A stretch of 64,000 bases of DNA from positions 124,001 through 188,000 of the forward strand of contig NZ_JBPZGZ010000001.1 in assembly GCF_051857475.1 (NCBI RefSeq). Reading direction: 5' to 3'. This DNA comes from Pelomonas sp051857475. GTDB taxonomy: Bacteria; Pseudomonadota; Gammaproteobacteria; Burkholderiales; Burkholderiaceae_C. The notes beneath the pieces are model-generated. The model was not told the DNA's origin. It made no database searches and saw only the letters and a list, made by a program, of their open reading frames with translations. Of this stretch, positions 17,911-26,754 are shown one piece after another. Every line of letters starts with the position of its first letter. Positions within the stretch are counted from its first letter, which is position 1. The position numbers and the translations under genes were made by a program.

Positions 17911-18855
17911 TCAGATCCCGAAGTCGCTCGAGTCGCCGTTCATGGCCTTCTCGATGAGCTTGCGAGACAGGCGTTCGGACAGCAGCTCGGCAAAGGCGTA
18001 CACATAGTTGCGCAGATAGGCCCCGCGCTTGAAGGCGATGCGCGTCACGTTGCTGCCCAGCAGGGTGCCCAGCGGCCGGGCGACGAGGTCGCTGCCCGGT
18101 TGCTCCTCGCGCATGGCCATCTCGGCAACGATGCCCACGCCCATGCCCAGACGCACATAGGTCTTGATGACGTCGGAATCGATGGCCTCGAGCACGATAT
18201 TGGGCGTCAGATGACGCGAGGCAAAAGCCTTGTCGATGCGGGTGCGGCCGGTGAAGCTGGGGTGGTAGGACACCAGCGGCTCGGTGGCGAGTTGCTCGAG
18301 GTTGATGCGCTCGACCGTTGCCAGGGGGTGGTCACGCGGCACGACCATGACGTGCTGCCATTCATAGCAGGGCAGGGTGACCAGCTCGGGATACTGGGCC
18401 AGGGATTCGGTGGCCAGCCCCAAGTCGGCGGTCTCGTCCAGCAGCATCTTGGCGACCTGGTCGGGGCTGCCCTGGTGCAGGCTGATGCGCAGCTGGGGCA
18501 GGTTCTTGCGCAACTGGGCCACCGGTGCCGGCAGCACGTAGCGGGCCTGGGTGTGGGTGGTGGCGATGGAGAAGGTGCCGCTGTCCTGGCGCGAATACTC
18601 CTCGCCGATGCGCTTCAGGTTGCCGACCTCGCGCAGGATGATCTCGATGCAGGCCAGCACCTGCTGGCCTGGCTCGGTGATGCGGCGCAGCCGCTTGCCG
18701 TGGCGCGAGAAGATGTCGACGCCCAGCTCTTCCTCCAGCTCGAGGATGGCCTTGGACACGCCGGGCTGCGATGTGAACAGGGCCTTGGCCGTCTCGGTCA
18801 GGTTGAGATTGCGGCGGGCGGCTTCCTGGACGAAGCGGAATTGATGCAGATTCAT
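17911..18855 (-). CDS. cysB: LysR-family regulator CysB
   Basis: 314 aa from 18855, where the ATG overlaps the upstream gene's stop (ATGA); the longer frame is spurious. The N-terminal LysR helix-turn-helix starts MNLHQFRFVQEAARRNLNLT and contains LFTSQPGVSKAI. The rest matches the CysB/Cbl subgroup (TTHTQARYVLP, YEWQHVMVVPRDHPL, GMGVGIVAEMA). CysB controls sulfate assimilation in response to acetylserine. Last gene of a four-gene chain with lptF, lptG and cbiX. Confidence 0.92.
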   Translation of the reverse strand: MNLHQFRFVQEAARRNLNLTETAKALFTSQPGVSKAILELEEELGVDIFSRHGKRLRRITEPGQQVLACIEIILREVGNLKRIGEEYSRQDSGTFSIATTHTQARYVLPAPVAQLRKNLPQLRISLHQGSPDQVAKMLLDETADLGLATESLAQYPELVTLPCYEWQHVMVVPRDHPLATVERINLEQLATEPLVSYHPSFTGRTRIDKAFASRHLTPNIVLEAIDSDVIKTYVRLGMGVGIVAEMAMREEQPGSDLVARPLGTLLGSNVTRIAFKRGAYLRNYVYAFAELLSERLSRKLIEKAMNGDSSDFGI

Positions 18856-19217
18856 TCGAGGACACCCAGGCAGGCCAGGCTGATGGCGTTGAGCACGGCT
18901 TCCTGTTCGCCCAACGGCGCATGCAGCCGCCACTCGACGGCATGGCGTTGGCGCAGTTGGTCGAGCAGGGGGGGGATGTCGCGCCGGACATGGCCGCCGG
19001 TGCCGAGGAAGAGGGGCAGCACATGCACGCGCGTGCAGCCGGCGCTCACCAGCTGTTCGGCGGCCTCTTCGATGCCGGGCGTCATGAATTCGAGAAACGC
19101 CATCACCAGTGGCGTGCCGGGTCGCGCCGCGCGCAGGCGCTCGGCAATGGTCTCGAAGGGCCGTGCCCAGGCCGGGTCGCGCGCGCCGTGGGCAAAGAGC
19201 AGCAAGCCCTCCATCAC
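18852..19217 (-). CDS. CbiX/SirB-type chelatase domain protein
   Basis: 121 aa, the length of the short single-domain CbiX/SirB proteins. LLLFAHGARDPAW carries the N-terminal active-site His, and VHVLPLFLGTGGHVRRDIP the second His-containing motif. It inserts cobalt, or iron into sirohydrochlorin for siroheme; siroheme is needed by sulfite reductase, which fits its place next to cysB. Overlaps both neighbours by ATGA. The start may be 19217 or the next Met at 19214. Confidence 0.88.
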   Translation of the reverse strand: MMEGLLLFAHGARDPAWARPFETIAERLRAARPGTPLVMAFLEFMTPGIEEAAEQLVSAGCTRVHVLPLFLGTGGHVRRDIPPLLDQLRQRHAVEWRLHAPLGEQEAVLNAISLACLGVLE

Positions 19218-20341
19218 CGGTATCTGACCAGCCAGGTGAAGGCCGCCATGGACAGGCCCATGTAGAGCAGGCTGGGCGTGGCGGCGACGACCCAGGGCGT
19301 CCAGTTTTTCAGCAGGCCCAGGTGGCCGGCCACGTTGTTCAGCAGCACGAAGCTGATGCCCAGCATGATGCCGCCGAAGACCTTGAGGCTGATGCCGCCC
19401 GAGCGGCCGTGCAGATAGGCGAAGGGCAGGGCCAGGGCCACCATGACGAAGCAGGCGAAGGGATAGAGGGCCTTGCGCCAGAACTGGATGTTGTGGGCCT
19501 GGGCCGACTGCTCCTGGGCCGACAGATGGGCGGTGTAGCGGTAGAGCTCCAGCGTCGACATGGACATGGCCGGCAGCACCGCCGCCGCAATGACGCCGGC
19601 ATGCAGTGAGCTCTGCCAGTCCAGCTTGTCCAGGCGCTGCTCACTGACGACGACCTCACCAACGGGGCTTGCACCGGCTTGGCTGCCCTGGTTCCACAGC
19701 GTGCGCTTGACCTTTAGCAGATGCCAGACGCCCTGGGCGTCGACATCGACGTTCTCGGCCTCGGTGCGCGACATCAGCCGGCCCTGGTCGTCGAACTCGA
19801 AGATGCGCACATCTTCCAGTTCGCCGCCGGTGCCGACGCGGCCGACCTTGACCGAGTAGCTGCGGTCCCGGCCGTCGATCTTCTGGTGGTCCTTGAGCCA
19901 GGCGCCGCGCTTGGCCGTGTTGGCGTCGTGGCTGAAGCGGGCGCGCAGGTCGTCGCCCTGGCGCTCGAACTGCGGCGCCACATAGTCGCCGACGGCAAAG
20001 GTCAGCACCGCGAATACCGCCGCCAGCCGGGCGAGCAGGCCGAGGGCGCGCGCCGGGCCGAGGCCGCCGGTGCGCAGGATGGTGAACTCGCTGTTCTGAG
20101 CCAGCCGGGCCAGCGCGATGATGGTGCCGATCAGCACGGCGATCGGGAACAGCGTGTAGAAGTTGCCCGGCAGCTCCATCGCGGCCAGCAGGGCCGCCTT
20201 GCCGGCGCCCGCGCCGATGCGCGACATGCGGTCCATCTCTTCGACGAAATCGTTGAAGAAGACCAGCGACATGAAGGCCATGACGACCAGCAGCACCGAG
20301 CCGACGATGTCCTTGTACAGGAGTCGACGCACCGTCCTCAT
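19214..20341 (-). CDS. lptG: LPS export ABC transporter permease LptG
   Basis: 375 aa. Six membrane helices in 3+3 arrangement (about 12-34, 62-80, 99-118 and 265-370) surround a periplasmic beta-jellyroll at about 125-260. LptG with LptF forms the membrane part of the LptB2FGC complex, which extracts LPS from the inner membrane. GNFYTLFPIAVLIGTI is the coupling-helix region typical of LptG. Overlaps lptF by four bases upstream and the chelatase gene downstream. Confidence 0.93.
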   Translation of the reverse strand: MRTVRRLLYKDIVGSVLLVVMAFMSLVFFNDFVEEMDRMSRIGAGAGKAALLAAMELPGNFYTLFPIAVLIGTIIALARLAQNSEFTILRTGGLGPARALGLLARLAAVFAVLTFAVGDYVAPQFERQGDDLRARFSHDANTAKRGAWLKDHQKIDGRDRSYSVKVGRVGTGGELEDVRIFEFDDQGRLMSRTEAENVDVDAQGVWHLLKVKRTLWNQGSQAGASPVGEVVVSEQRLDKLDWQSSLHAGVIAAAVLPAMSMSTLELYRYTAHLSAQEQSAQAHNIQFWRKALYPFACFVMVALALPFAYLHGRSGGISLKVFGGIMLGISFVLLNNVAGHLGLLKNWTPWVVAATPSLLYMGLSMAAFTWLVRYR

Positions 20342-21435
20342 GCGGCCATCTCCTTCACGCGCCGGCGCAGGCAGAAGCGGTTGGCGTTGTCGCGCAGCCA
20401 GATGATGGCCAGGGCCAGGAACAGGGCGCTGCCGTGCAGGGCGATGAGGGCGCGCGGTAATGAGGTGCGGCCGTTGCCGACCCAGGAGACGGACACGTTG
20501 ATCAGGTTGAAGTAGACGACGAAGGTCAGCAGGGCGAAGAGCAGGTTCCAGTTGTTGGCGCGGCGCGGGTTGGACGCGGCCAGGCCGACGCCCAGCAGGG
20601 CCATGTTGATGCCGCCCAGGATCATCCCCAGGCGCCAGGCTAGCTCGCCCTGGTTCTTCGGCGTGGGCAGGCGCAGCAGGTCCAGCGTCGCCGTCGCCTT
20701 GGGCGGCAGCTGGTTGGCATTGGCCAGCACCTGGGTGTCGGTCATGACCTTGTACTGCTGGAAGCGGGCCAGGCTCTTCTCGCCCGTCTTCAGCTGTGTC
20801 TCGTTGCGCTGTCCATGGTCGAGCACCAGGAAACGGTCGTCGCCTTCCATTTCCAGCTGGCCACGCGAAGCCGTCGTCACCGATTCGCGCTCGTTCTGGT
20901 TGGCCAGGATGAAGACATTGCGGCCGGTGGCGGCGTTGTCACCGTCGCGTTCGATGAAGAAGACGCGGCTGCCGTCGCGCGAACTCTGGAACTGGCCCGG
21001 CGCGACGCGCGACAGGTCGCTGCGCTTCTGGTAGCGATCGCGCAGCTCCGCGCTGTTCTGGTTGCCCCAGGGCCAGACCAGGAGTTCCAGCACGACGACG
21101 GCCAGCAGCACCGGCCAGGCCATGCGCAGCACCGGGCGCACGAAGCGCGACAGCGGCATGCCGCTGGCAAACCAGATCGTCATCTCCGACTCGCGGTAGA
21201 AGCGTCCCAGCGTGATGACGACGGCGATGAAGACCGACAGGATGAGCATGGTCGCCAGGTGGGCGATGGTGGCGTAACCCATCAGCAGCACCACGTCTTG
21301 CGGCGCGACATTGCCGCCTGCGGCCTGGCCCAGGGTCTTGATCACGGTCAGCGTCAGCATGATGGTCAGGATGACCACCAGGGTGACGCCGAAGCTTTTG
21401 GCCAACTCGGATCGCGTGGATGAATCGAATAACAT
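20338..21435 (-). CDS. lptF: LPS export ABC transporter permease LptF
   Basis: 365 aa from the ATG at 21435 (MLFDSSTRSELAKSFG is the usual LptF N-terminus); a GTG at 21444 gives three extra residues. Same 3+3 helix plan with a periplasmic jellyroll as LptG. LYTEMP-like coupling sequence is represented by YRESEMTIWFASGMPLSRF. First gene of the lptF-lptG-cbiX-cysB chain. Its start lies only 30 bp from the divergent pepA start, so the promoters must overlap or sit within coding DNA. Confidence 0.93.
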   Translation of the reverse strand: MLFDSSTRSELAKSFGVTLVVILTIMLTLTVIKTLGQAAGGNVAPQDVVLLMGYATIAHLATMLILSVFIAVVITLGRFYRESEMTIWFASGMPLSRFVRPVLRMAWPVLLAVVVLELLVWPWGNQNSAELRDRYQKRSDLSRVAPGQFQSSRDGSRVFFIERDGDNAATGRNVFILANQNERESVTTASRGQLEMEGDDRFLVLDHGQRNETQLKTGEKSLARFQQYKVMTDTQVLANANQLPPKATATLDLLRLPTPKNQGELAWRLGMILGGINMALLGVGLAASNPRRANNWNLLFALLTFVVYFNLINVSVSWVGNGRTSLPRALIALHGSALFLALAIIWLRDNANRFCLRRRVKEMAA

Positions 21436-21465
21436 CAAACGCACTTCTATCTACTTCCAGTCATT

Positions 21466-22929
21466 ATGGACTTCAAGATTCAAACCGCTGAGCTGGGTGC
21501 GCTCGCGGGAGTGGGTGCCGACGCCCTGGTCGTCGTGCTCGGCGGCGATGCGCTGCCCAAGGGGCTGGATGCGGTGGTTGCCAAGCATGTGCAAGCCGCC
21601 ATCAAGCTCGGCGATTTCGCGTTGAAGGGGGGGCAGGCGCTCACGCTGACGCAGGTTGAAGGCGTCAAGGCGACCCGCCTCGTGCTGGCCGCCAGCGGCA
21701 AGACCTCCCTGGCGGCCGCGCGTGCGGCGCTGGCCGCTGGCCTGGGCCAGATCAAGTCGCGCGGAGCCGTCAGCGCCGCCGTGGCGTTCGCGGGCTTTGA
21801 CGCCAGCCTGACCGAGGCGCTGTCCGAGCAGGTGGCGGTCACCGCGGCCGACACGGTTTATCTGTACCGCCACACCAAGCCCAGCGCGCCGGCCGCCTCC
21901 AAGCTGGCCAAGCTGGCCCTGCTGGTGGGCAAGGCCGACCTGAAGGCGGCCAAGACCGGTCTGGCGCGCGGCGAGGCCATCGCGGCCGGTGTCGACCTGG
22001 CCCGCGAATGCGCCAACCGCCCCGCCAACTACGCGACGCCGACCTATCTGGGCGAAGTCGTGCAGGGCCTGGGCAAGACCCATGGCCTCAAGGTCGAGGT
22101 GCTGGACAAGAAGGCCGTCGAGAAGCTCGGCATGGGCAGCTTCCTGTCCGTCGCCCAGGGCTCGGACGAGCCATTGCGCTTCATCGTGGCCCGCTACGAA
22201 GGCGCGGCCAAGACGGTGGCGCCGGTCGTCCTCGTCGGCAAGGGCATCACCTTCGACACCGGCGGCATCTCGCTGAAGCCGGGTGCCGAGATGGACGAGA
22301 TGAAGTTCGACATGGGCGGTGCGGCCAGCGTCATCGGCACGCTGCGCGCCGTGGCCGAGCTCAAGCCCAAGCTCAACCTCGTCATGATCGTTGCCGCTTG
22401 CGAGAACATGCCCAGCGGCCGTGCGGTCAAGCCGGGCGACGTCGTCACGTCGATGTCGGGCCAGACCATCGAGATCCTGAACACCGACGCCGAAGGCCGC
22501 CTCATCCTCTGTGATGCGCTGACCTATGCGGAGCGCTTCAAGCCCGCGGTCGTCGTCGACGTCGCGACGCTGACCGGTGCCTGCGTCATCGCCCTGGGCG
22601 GCGTGCGCAGCGGCATGTATGCCAGCGACGACGAACTCGCGGCCGCGCTGACCGCGGCCGGCGACGCGGCTCTGGACCCTTGCTGGCGCATGCCCCTGGA
22701 CGACGAATACGCCGAAGGCCTGAAGAGCAACTTCGCCGACGTGCCCAACATCGCCGGCCGTGCGGGCGGCTCCATCACGGCCGCCAAGTTCCTGCAGCGC
22801 TTTGCCGGCAAGTACCGCTGGGGCCACCTCGACATCGCCGGCACGGCCTGGAAGGGCGGCGCCGCCAAGGGCGCGACCGGCCGTCCGGTGGGCCTGCTGA
22901 CCCACTTCGTGCTGAGCCACGCGAAGTAA
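21466..22929 (+). CDS. pepA: Leucyl aminopeptidase PepA
   Basis: 487 aa M17 peptidase. The variable N-terminal domain runs to about 160; the catalytic domain contains VGKGITFDTGG (Lys259, Asp264) and the family signature NTDAEGRL at 339-346, supplying the two-metal site and bicarbonate Arg. A cytoplasmic hexamer that releases N-terminal Leu and other residues; in enterics it also binds DNA. Divergent from lptF; holC follows after 3 bp, a common betaproteobacterial order. Confidence 0.95.
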   Translation: MDFKIQTAELGALAGVGADALVVVLGGDALPKGLDAVVAKHVQAAIKLGDFALKGGQALTLTQVEGVKATRLVLAASGKTSLAAARAALAAGLGQIKSRGAVSAAVAFAGFDASLTEALSEQVAVTAADTVYLYRHTKPSAPAASKLAKLALLVGKADLKAAKTGLARGEAIAAGVDLARECANRPANYATPTYLGEVVQGLGKTHGLKVEVLDKKAVEKLGMGSFLSVAQGSDEPLRFIVARYEGAAKTVAPVVLVGKGITFDTGGISLKPGAEMDEMKFDMGGAASVIGTLRAVAELKPKLNLVMIVAACENMPSGRAVKPGDVVTSMSGQTIEILNTDAEGRLILCDALTYAERFKPAVVVDVATLTGACVIALGGVRSGMYASDDELAAALTAAGDAALDPCWRMPLDDEYAEGLKSNFADVPNIAGRAGGSITAAKFLQRFAGKYRWGHLDIAGTAWKGGAAKGATGRPVGLLTHFVLSHAK

Positions 22930-22932
22930 TCG

Positions 22933-23355
22933 GTGGCGCTTCAAGTCAGCTTCTACAGCGACGCGGCCGAGCCCCTGCAATACGCCTGCCGGCTGATCCG
23001 TCGCGCTTTGGCGTCGGGCAAGCCGGTGGGGGTCTGCGTGGCCGCCGCCCAGGCCACTCGTCTAGACGAGTTGCTGTGGAGCTTTGACGCGACCGAGTTC
23101 ATCCCGCATCGGCGTTGGGACGGCACCACGCCGGCCGTGCCGGGCGAGGTGCTGCTGGTCGAGGACGCGGCGCGCCTGCCGCATCGCGGCCTGCTGCTGA
23201 ACCTGGGCGACGACATGCCCTCCGACGCGCTTGCATTTGAACGCGTATTGGAGGTCATCGGCCAGGCGCCCGAGCGCGTTCAGGCCGGGCGTGCGCGATA
23301 TCGCGTCTATCAGCAGGCCGGTGCCAGGCTGGACCACTTTTCAGCGGCGGGTTGA
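22933..23355 (+). CDS. holC: DNA polymerase III chi subunit
   Basis: 140 aa with a GTG start three bases after the pepA stop. The fold signature VSFYSDAAEPLQYACRLIRRA, WSFDATEFIPHRRW and the closing ARYRVYQQAGA are those of HolC. Chi links the clamp-loader to single-stranded-DNA-binding protein. Placement directly behind pepA supports the call. Confidence 0.92.
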   Translation: MALQVSFYSDAAEPLQYACRLIRRALASGKPVGVCVAAAQATRLDELLWSFDATEFIPHRRWDGTTPAVPGEVLLVEDAARLPHRGLLLNLGDDMPSDALAFERVLEVIGQAPERVQAGRARYRVYQQAGARLDHFSAAG

Positions 23356-23472
23356 CAACGCTGCGTCCACGCTTTCCCGAATGAGAGCCCCCCGGATTTG
23401 GGGTATGTTCAATTGGTTGAAAAATCAACAGTTGTCTGTTTGTTCCTTTCCATTTCAAACCGGAGTTGATCC

Positions 23473-24615
23473 ATGCAAGTCAAATTGAATGTGGTGGTCG
23501 GTGCAGTGGCAGCGCTGCTCAGCGGTGCCGCAATGTCTCAGGATCTGGTGGTCAAGATCGGTCACGTCGGCCCGACCAGCGGCGCCATCGCCCACCTGGG
23601 CAAGGACAATGAGCTGGGCGCTCGCCTGGCCATCGAAGACCTGAACGCCAAGGGCGTCATGATCGGCGGCAAGAAGGCCAAGTTCGAACTGCTGGCCGAA
23701 GACGACGCCGGCGATCCGAAGCAAGGCACGGCCGCTGCCCAGAAGCTGGTGGACTCCAAGGTCAATGGCGTGGTGGGTCACCTGAATTCGGGCACCTCCA
23801 TCCCCGCCTCCAAGGTCTACAGCGACGCTGGCATTCCCCAGATCTCGCCGTCGGCCACCAACCCCAAGTTCACCCGCAACGGCTACAAGACGACCTTCCG
23901 CGTCGTGGCTGACGACGTGCACCTGGGTGGCACGCTGGGCAAGTACTCGGTGGCCCAGTTGAAGGGCAAGTCCATCGCCGTCATCGATGACCGTACCGCT
24001 TACGGCCAGGGCGTCGCCGACGAGTTCGAAAAGGGCGTCAAGGGCGCGGGCGGCAAGGTTGTCGGTCGTGAATTCACCAACGACAAGGCCACGGACTTCA
24101 CCGCCATCCTGACCTCCCTGAAGGGCAAGAAGCCCGACGTCGTCTTCTTCGGCGGCATGGACGCCGTGGCCGGCCCGATGCTGCGCCAGATGAAGCAACT
24201 GGGCATCGAAGCCAAGTTCATGGGCGGCGACGGCATCTGCACGGGCGAGCTGCCCAAGCTGGCCGCCGGCACCATGGGTGACGGCCAGGTCGTCTGCGCC
24301 GAAGCCGGTGGCGTTGAAGGCGAAGCCAAGAAGTCGATGGACGACTTCAAGGCCAAGTTCAAGGCCAAGTTCAACGTCGACGTGCAGATCTACGCACCGT
24401 ACGTGTATGACGCCGTCAACGTGATGGCTGCCGCCATGGCCAAGGCCGGCTCCGCCGACCCCGCCAAGTACCTGCCCGTGCTGGCCAAGACCGCCGGCTA
24501 CAAGGGCGTGACCGGCACCATCTCGTTTGACGAGAAGGGCGACATCAAGAATGGCGCCCTGACGCTCTACACCTACAAGGGTGGTGCCCGCGAGCAGCTC
24601 GCCGTCGTGCGCTGA
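23473..24615 (+). CDS. Branched-chain amino acid ABC transporter substrate-binding protein (LivJ-like)
   Basis: 380 aa periplasmic type I binding protein: signal peptide (VVGAVAALLSGAAMS), then VVKIGHVGPTSGAIAHLG and a two-lobe body ending DIKNGALTLYTYKGG. GGAG lies seven bases upstream of the ATG. No permease or ATPase genes are nearby, so it is an orphan receptor that would share a transporter encoded elsewhere. Lys- and Asp-rich codon use and two consecutive terminators suggest a highly expressed gene. An inverted repeat GTTGA-AAAA-TCAAC lies 44 bp before the start (23416-23429). Confidence 0.92.
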   Translation: MQVKLNVVVGAVAALLSGAAMSQDLVVKIGHVGPTSGAIAHLGKDNELGARLAIEDLNAKGVMIGGKKAKFELLAEDDAGDPKQGTAAAQKLVDSKVNGVVGHLNSGTSIPASKVYSDAGIPQISPSATNPKFTRNGYKTTFRVVADDVHLGGTLGKYSVAQLKGKSIAVIDDRTAYGQGVADEFEKGVKGAGGKVVGREFTNDKATDFTAILTSLKGKKPDVVFFGGMDAVAGPMLRQMKQLGIEAKFMGGDGICTGELPKLAAGTMGDGQVVCAEAGGVEGEAKKSMDDFKAKFKAKFNVDVQIYAPYVYDAVNVMAAAMAKAGSADPAKYLPVLAKTAGYKGVTGTISFDEKGDIKNGALTLYTYKGGAREQLAVVR

Positions 24616-24632
24616 TCCAGCTCCGCTGAGCG

Positions 24633-24657
24633 AAACGCCCGCCCTGGCGGGCGTTTT
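24633..24657 (+). terminator. First terminator after LivJ-like gene
   Basis: AAACGCCCGCC / GGCGGGCGTTT with a two-base turn, followed by T residues, 18 nt after the stop codon. Confidence 0.9.
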
Positions 24658-24665
24658 TCATCAAA

Positions 24666-24698
24666 GAAGGCCCGCCCCCCCGCGGGCCTTCTCCTTTT
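24666..24698 (+). terminator. Second, tandem terminator
   Basis: An 11-bp stem (AGAAGGCCCGC / GCGGGCCTTCT) with a C-rich loop and a short T run (CCTTTTT) immediately follows the first terminator. Together they insulate the EPS locus from readthrough. Confidence 0.8.
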
Positions 24699-25303
24699 TG
24701 GGTGGGGCGAAACCGCGCCGCGCGTGGCAGACGACAAACTAATGCGTGCTGCGACAACGGTGCTGCATGAATCGTGAATACTGCCCACGCGATTCCTGCT
24801 GGCCAATATCGACGGAACCGAAAACCCCGGGAGGCCCACTCAGCAGCGAACTTCCATAAACCCTGTGCCGCCGAATTTCAAAGGAAGGGGCGTGCGTTCC
24901 GCACGCTTTGCCAGGCCCGGCGGCGGGGCTGTCATGGTGCTGTCGTCCGCTTTCGGTTCTACTGCCGCCCGTTGTGAAAAACACCCTCGGCACGGGTTGC
25001 GGAGGCCTGGTGACGCGACACGGATTCAAGGGGCAAGCACCCTCTAAACGGGGGGCTTTCAAGCCCGGGGGGGCGGAGGCATGATGCCGGCGCGATCAAG
25101 GGGTGGTCGGACATGTCCGTTTCGGCGTCAAGTCGGGGACTTCCATAGGCCAGCCAGGCGGTCTCCGGGGCGGTCCGCGAGTCGGGCTGCCGCAAGGTGG
25201 TGATGCGACATGCAGCCGCCGTGCGCAGGTGAATGGAATATCGATATTGATTCGAGTTTCGTTAATCGGATATGCGGAAAACGCCAGGCAGTAGTGATCG
25301 GGG
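24699..25303 (+). other. Long gene-free region upstream of the EPS locus
   Basis: About 600 bp with no credible coding frame, the only gap over 300 bp in the window. It holds a short hairpin at 24888-24904 (GCGTGCG-TTC-CGCACGC), a G-rich hairpin around 25050-25070 and, in the last 80 bp, a marked fall in GC content with an AT-rich palindrome and a promoter-like sequence. Its position makes it the likely control region or leader of the EPS operon. No known riboswitch motif was recognised. Confidence 0.6.
25237..25276 (+). promoter_or_regulatory. AT-rich palindrome and candidate promoter of EPS operon
   Basis: AATATCGATATT (25237-25248) is a perfect 12-bp palindrome in otherwise GC-rich DNA. 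TTGATT (25247-25252) and TATGCG (25271-25276), 18 bp apart, are a partial sigma70 match overlapping it. The arrangement suggests an operator over a promoter, about 35-70 bp before the first EPS gene. Confidence 0.4.
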
Positions 25304-25309
25304 ATGCAA

Positions 25310-26692
25310 ATGATTCGAATATTCAACCATTACCTGCACAAGCAGACCTTGCTACAGGTCTTCTTTGATCTCGGCCTGATCGTCTTTGCCGTCATCGCCG
25401 TCGTCCTGAGCCAGGGCGAGTCGGCGCAGACCGTGCTGCCCTTTGCCGCCTCGCATGGCCTGTCGCTGGCCGGTTGCATGTTCGTGATCAATTCGGCGAC
25501 GGGTTTCTACCAGCACGTCCACAACCGCTCCATCACCGAGTCCTGCGCGCGTGCGCTGTTCGGCCTGCTGTTCGGCCTGCCGCTGGCCTATGCCATCTTC
25601 AGCCTGGTGCCTTCCAACACCAGCCATCGTGACCTGCTGACCCTGGTGGCCATGGTGGCCGTGGCCGCGGTCATGGTGCATCGCGTCTACGCCGCCCACT
25701 CCGGCACCCAGGCCCGCCTGCGCAGCCGCATCCTGATCTTCGGTACCGGCGTTGCCGCCCGCACCGTGGGCAACACGCTGCGCGCCTCCGATCCGCACGC
25801 CCAGATCGTCGGCTTCTACGCCGGCCCGAACGAAGAGCATCCCGAGGTGCCGCAGAGCGAGATCATCAATGACGGCGCCAACCTGACGGAAGCCGCCCTG
25901 CGCCACAACGTCGATGAGATCGTCGTCGCGCTGAGCGAGCGCCGTGGCGGCAGCATGCCGCTGCGCCAGCTGCTGGATTGCAAGCTGTCCGGCGTGCGTG
26001 TCGTCGACATCGCCACCCATTTCGAGAAGACCCTGGCCCAGATCAACATCAAGCACGTCAACGCCGGTTGGCTGGTGTTTGGTGACGGCTTCAGCCAGGG
26101 CATGCTGCGTGCCGCGATCAAGCGGGTCTGCGACGTCATCTTCGCCACGCTGATCCTGGCCGTGACCTGGCCCATCATGCTGGTGACGGCCCTGGCCATC
26201 GTCTTCGAGTCGCGCGGCCCGGTCCTCTACCGCCAGGAGCGCGTCGGCCTGAATGGCGTGCCGTTCAGCGTCATCAAGTTCCGCAGCATGCGCACGGATG
26301 CCGAGAAGGATGGCAAGCCGCGCTGGGCCACCAAGAACGACGACCGCGTGACCCGCGTCGGCCGTTTCATCCGCAAGGTGCGCATCGACGAACTGCCCCA
26401 GCTCTTCAACGTGCTGGTGGGCGAAATGAGCATGGTGGGGCCGCGTCCGGAGCGCCAGTTCTTCGTCGACGACCTGATCAGCAAGATTCCCTACTACGCC
26501 GTGCGTCACAGCGTGAAGCCGGGCGTCACCGGCTGGGCCCAGGTGCGTTACGAATACGGCTCGACCATCGAGGATTCGGTGGAGAAGCTGCAGTACGACC
26601 TGTACTACGTCAAGAACCACTCCCTCTTCCTTGATCTGCTGATCATGCTGGAGACCGTGGCGGTGGTGCTGACCGGCAAGGGCGCACGCTGA
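25310..26692 (+). CDS. Undecaprenyl-phosphate sugar phosphotransferase, XrtA-locus EpsB type
   Basis: 460 aa from the ATG at 25310, preceded by GGGGA; an ATG two codons earlier (25304) is possible. N-terminal membrane helices (about 14-120), a central CoA-binding-like domain (FGTGVAARTVG), and a C-terminal bacterial sugar transferase domain from about 265: a membrane anchor, then RQERVGLNGVPFSVIKFRSM, DELPQLFNVL and MVGPRPER. It transfers a sugar-1-phosphate to undecaprenyl phosphate, the first step of repeat-unit assembly. It matches the EpsB-like family restricted to exosortase loci (TIGR03013). First gene of the locus. Confidence 0.93.
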   Translation: MIRIFNHYLHKQTLLQVFFDLGLIVFAVIAVVLSQGESAQTVLPFAASHGLSLAGCMFVINSATGFYQHVHNRSITESCARALFGLLFGLPLAYAIFSLVPSNTSHRDLLTLVAMVAVAAVMVHRVYAAHSGTQARLRSRILIFGTGVAARTVGNTLRASDPHAQIVGFYAGPNEEHPEVPQSEIINDGANLTEAALRHNVDEIVVALSERRGGSMPLRQLLDCKLSGVRVVDIATHFEKTLAQINIKHVNAGWLVFGDGFSQGMLRAAIKRVCDVIFATLILAVTWPIMLVTALAIVFESRGPVLYRQERVGLNGVPFSVIKFRSMRTDAEKDGKPRWATKNDDRVTRVGRFIRKVRIDELPQLFNVLVGEMSMVGPRPERQFFVDDLISKIPYYAVRHSVKPGVTGWAQVRYEYGSTIEDSVEKLQYDLYYVKNHSLFLDLLIMLETVAVVLTGKGAR

Positions 26693-26720
26693 GCGGCGAG
26701 CCGCTTGGGCGTAAGCGCCT

Positions 26721-26741
26721 ATGCCCCGACGCCTGGGGCAT
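26721..26741 (+). terminator. Hairpin between epsB-type gene and prsK
   Basis: ATGCCCC-GACGCCT-GGGGCAT, a 7-bp stem, lies 28 nt after the stop codon and 14 nt before the prsK start. Without a T run it is more likely an attenuating or RNA-stabilising hairpin than a strong terminator. Confidence 0.4.
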
Positions 26742-26754
26742 GCTTGAATGATGC

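Noticed and set aside
25077..25092. Possible sigma54 site AGGCAT-GATGC-CGGCG before the EPS operon
   Set aside because: GG and GC spacing is right but most other positions mismatch, and GG-N10-GC is expected by chance in GC-rich DNA.
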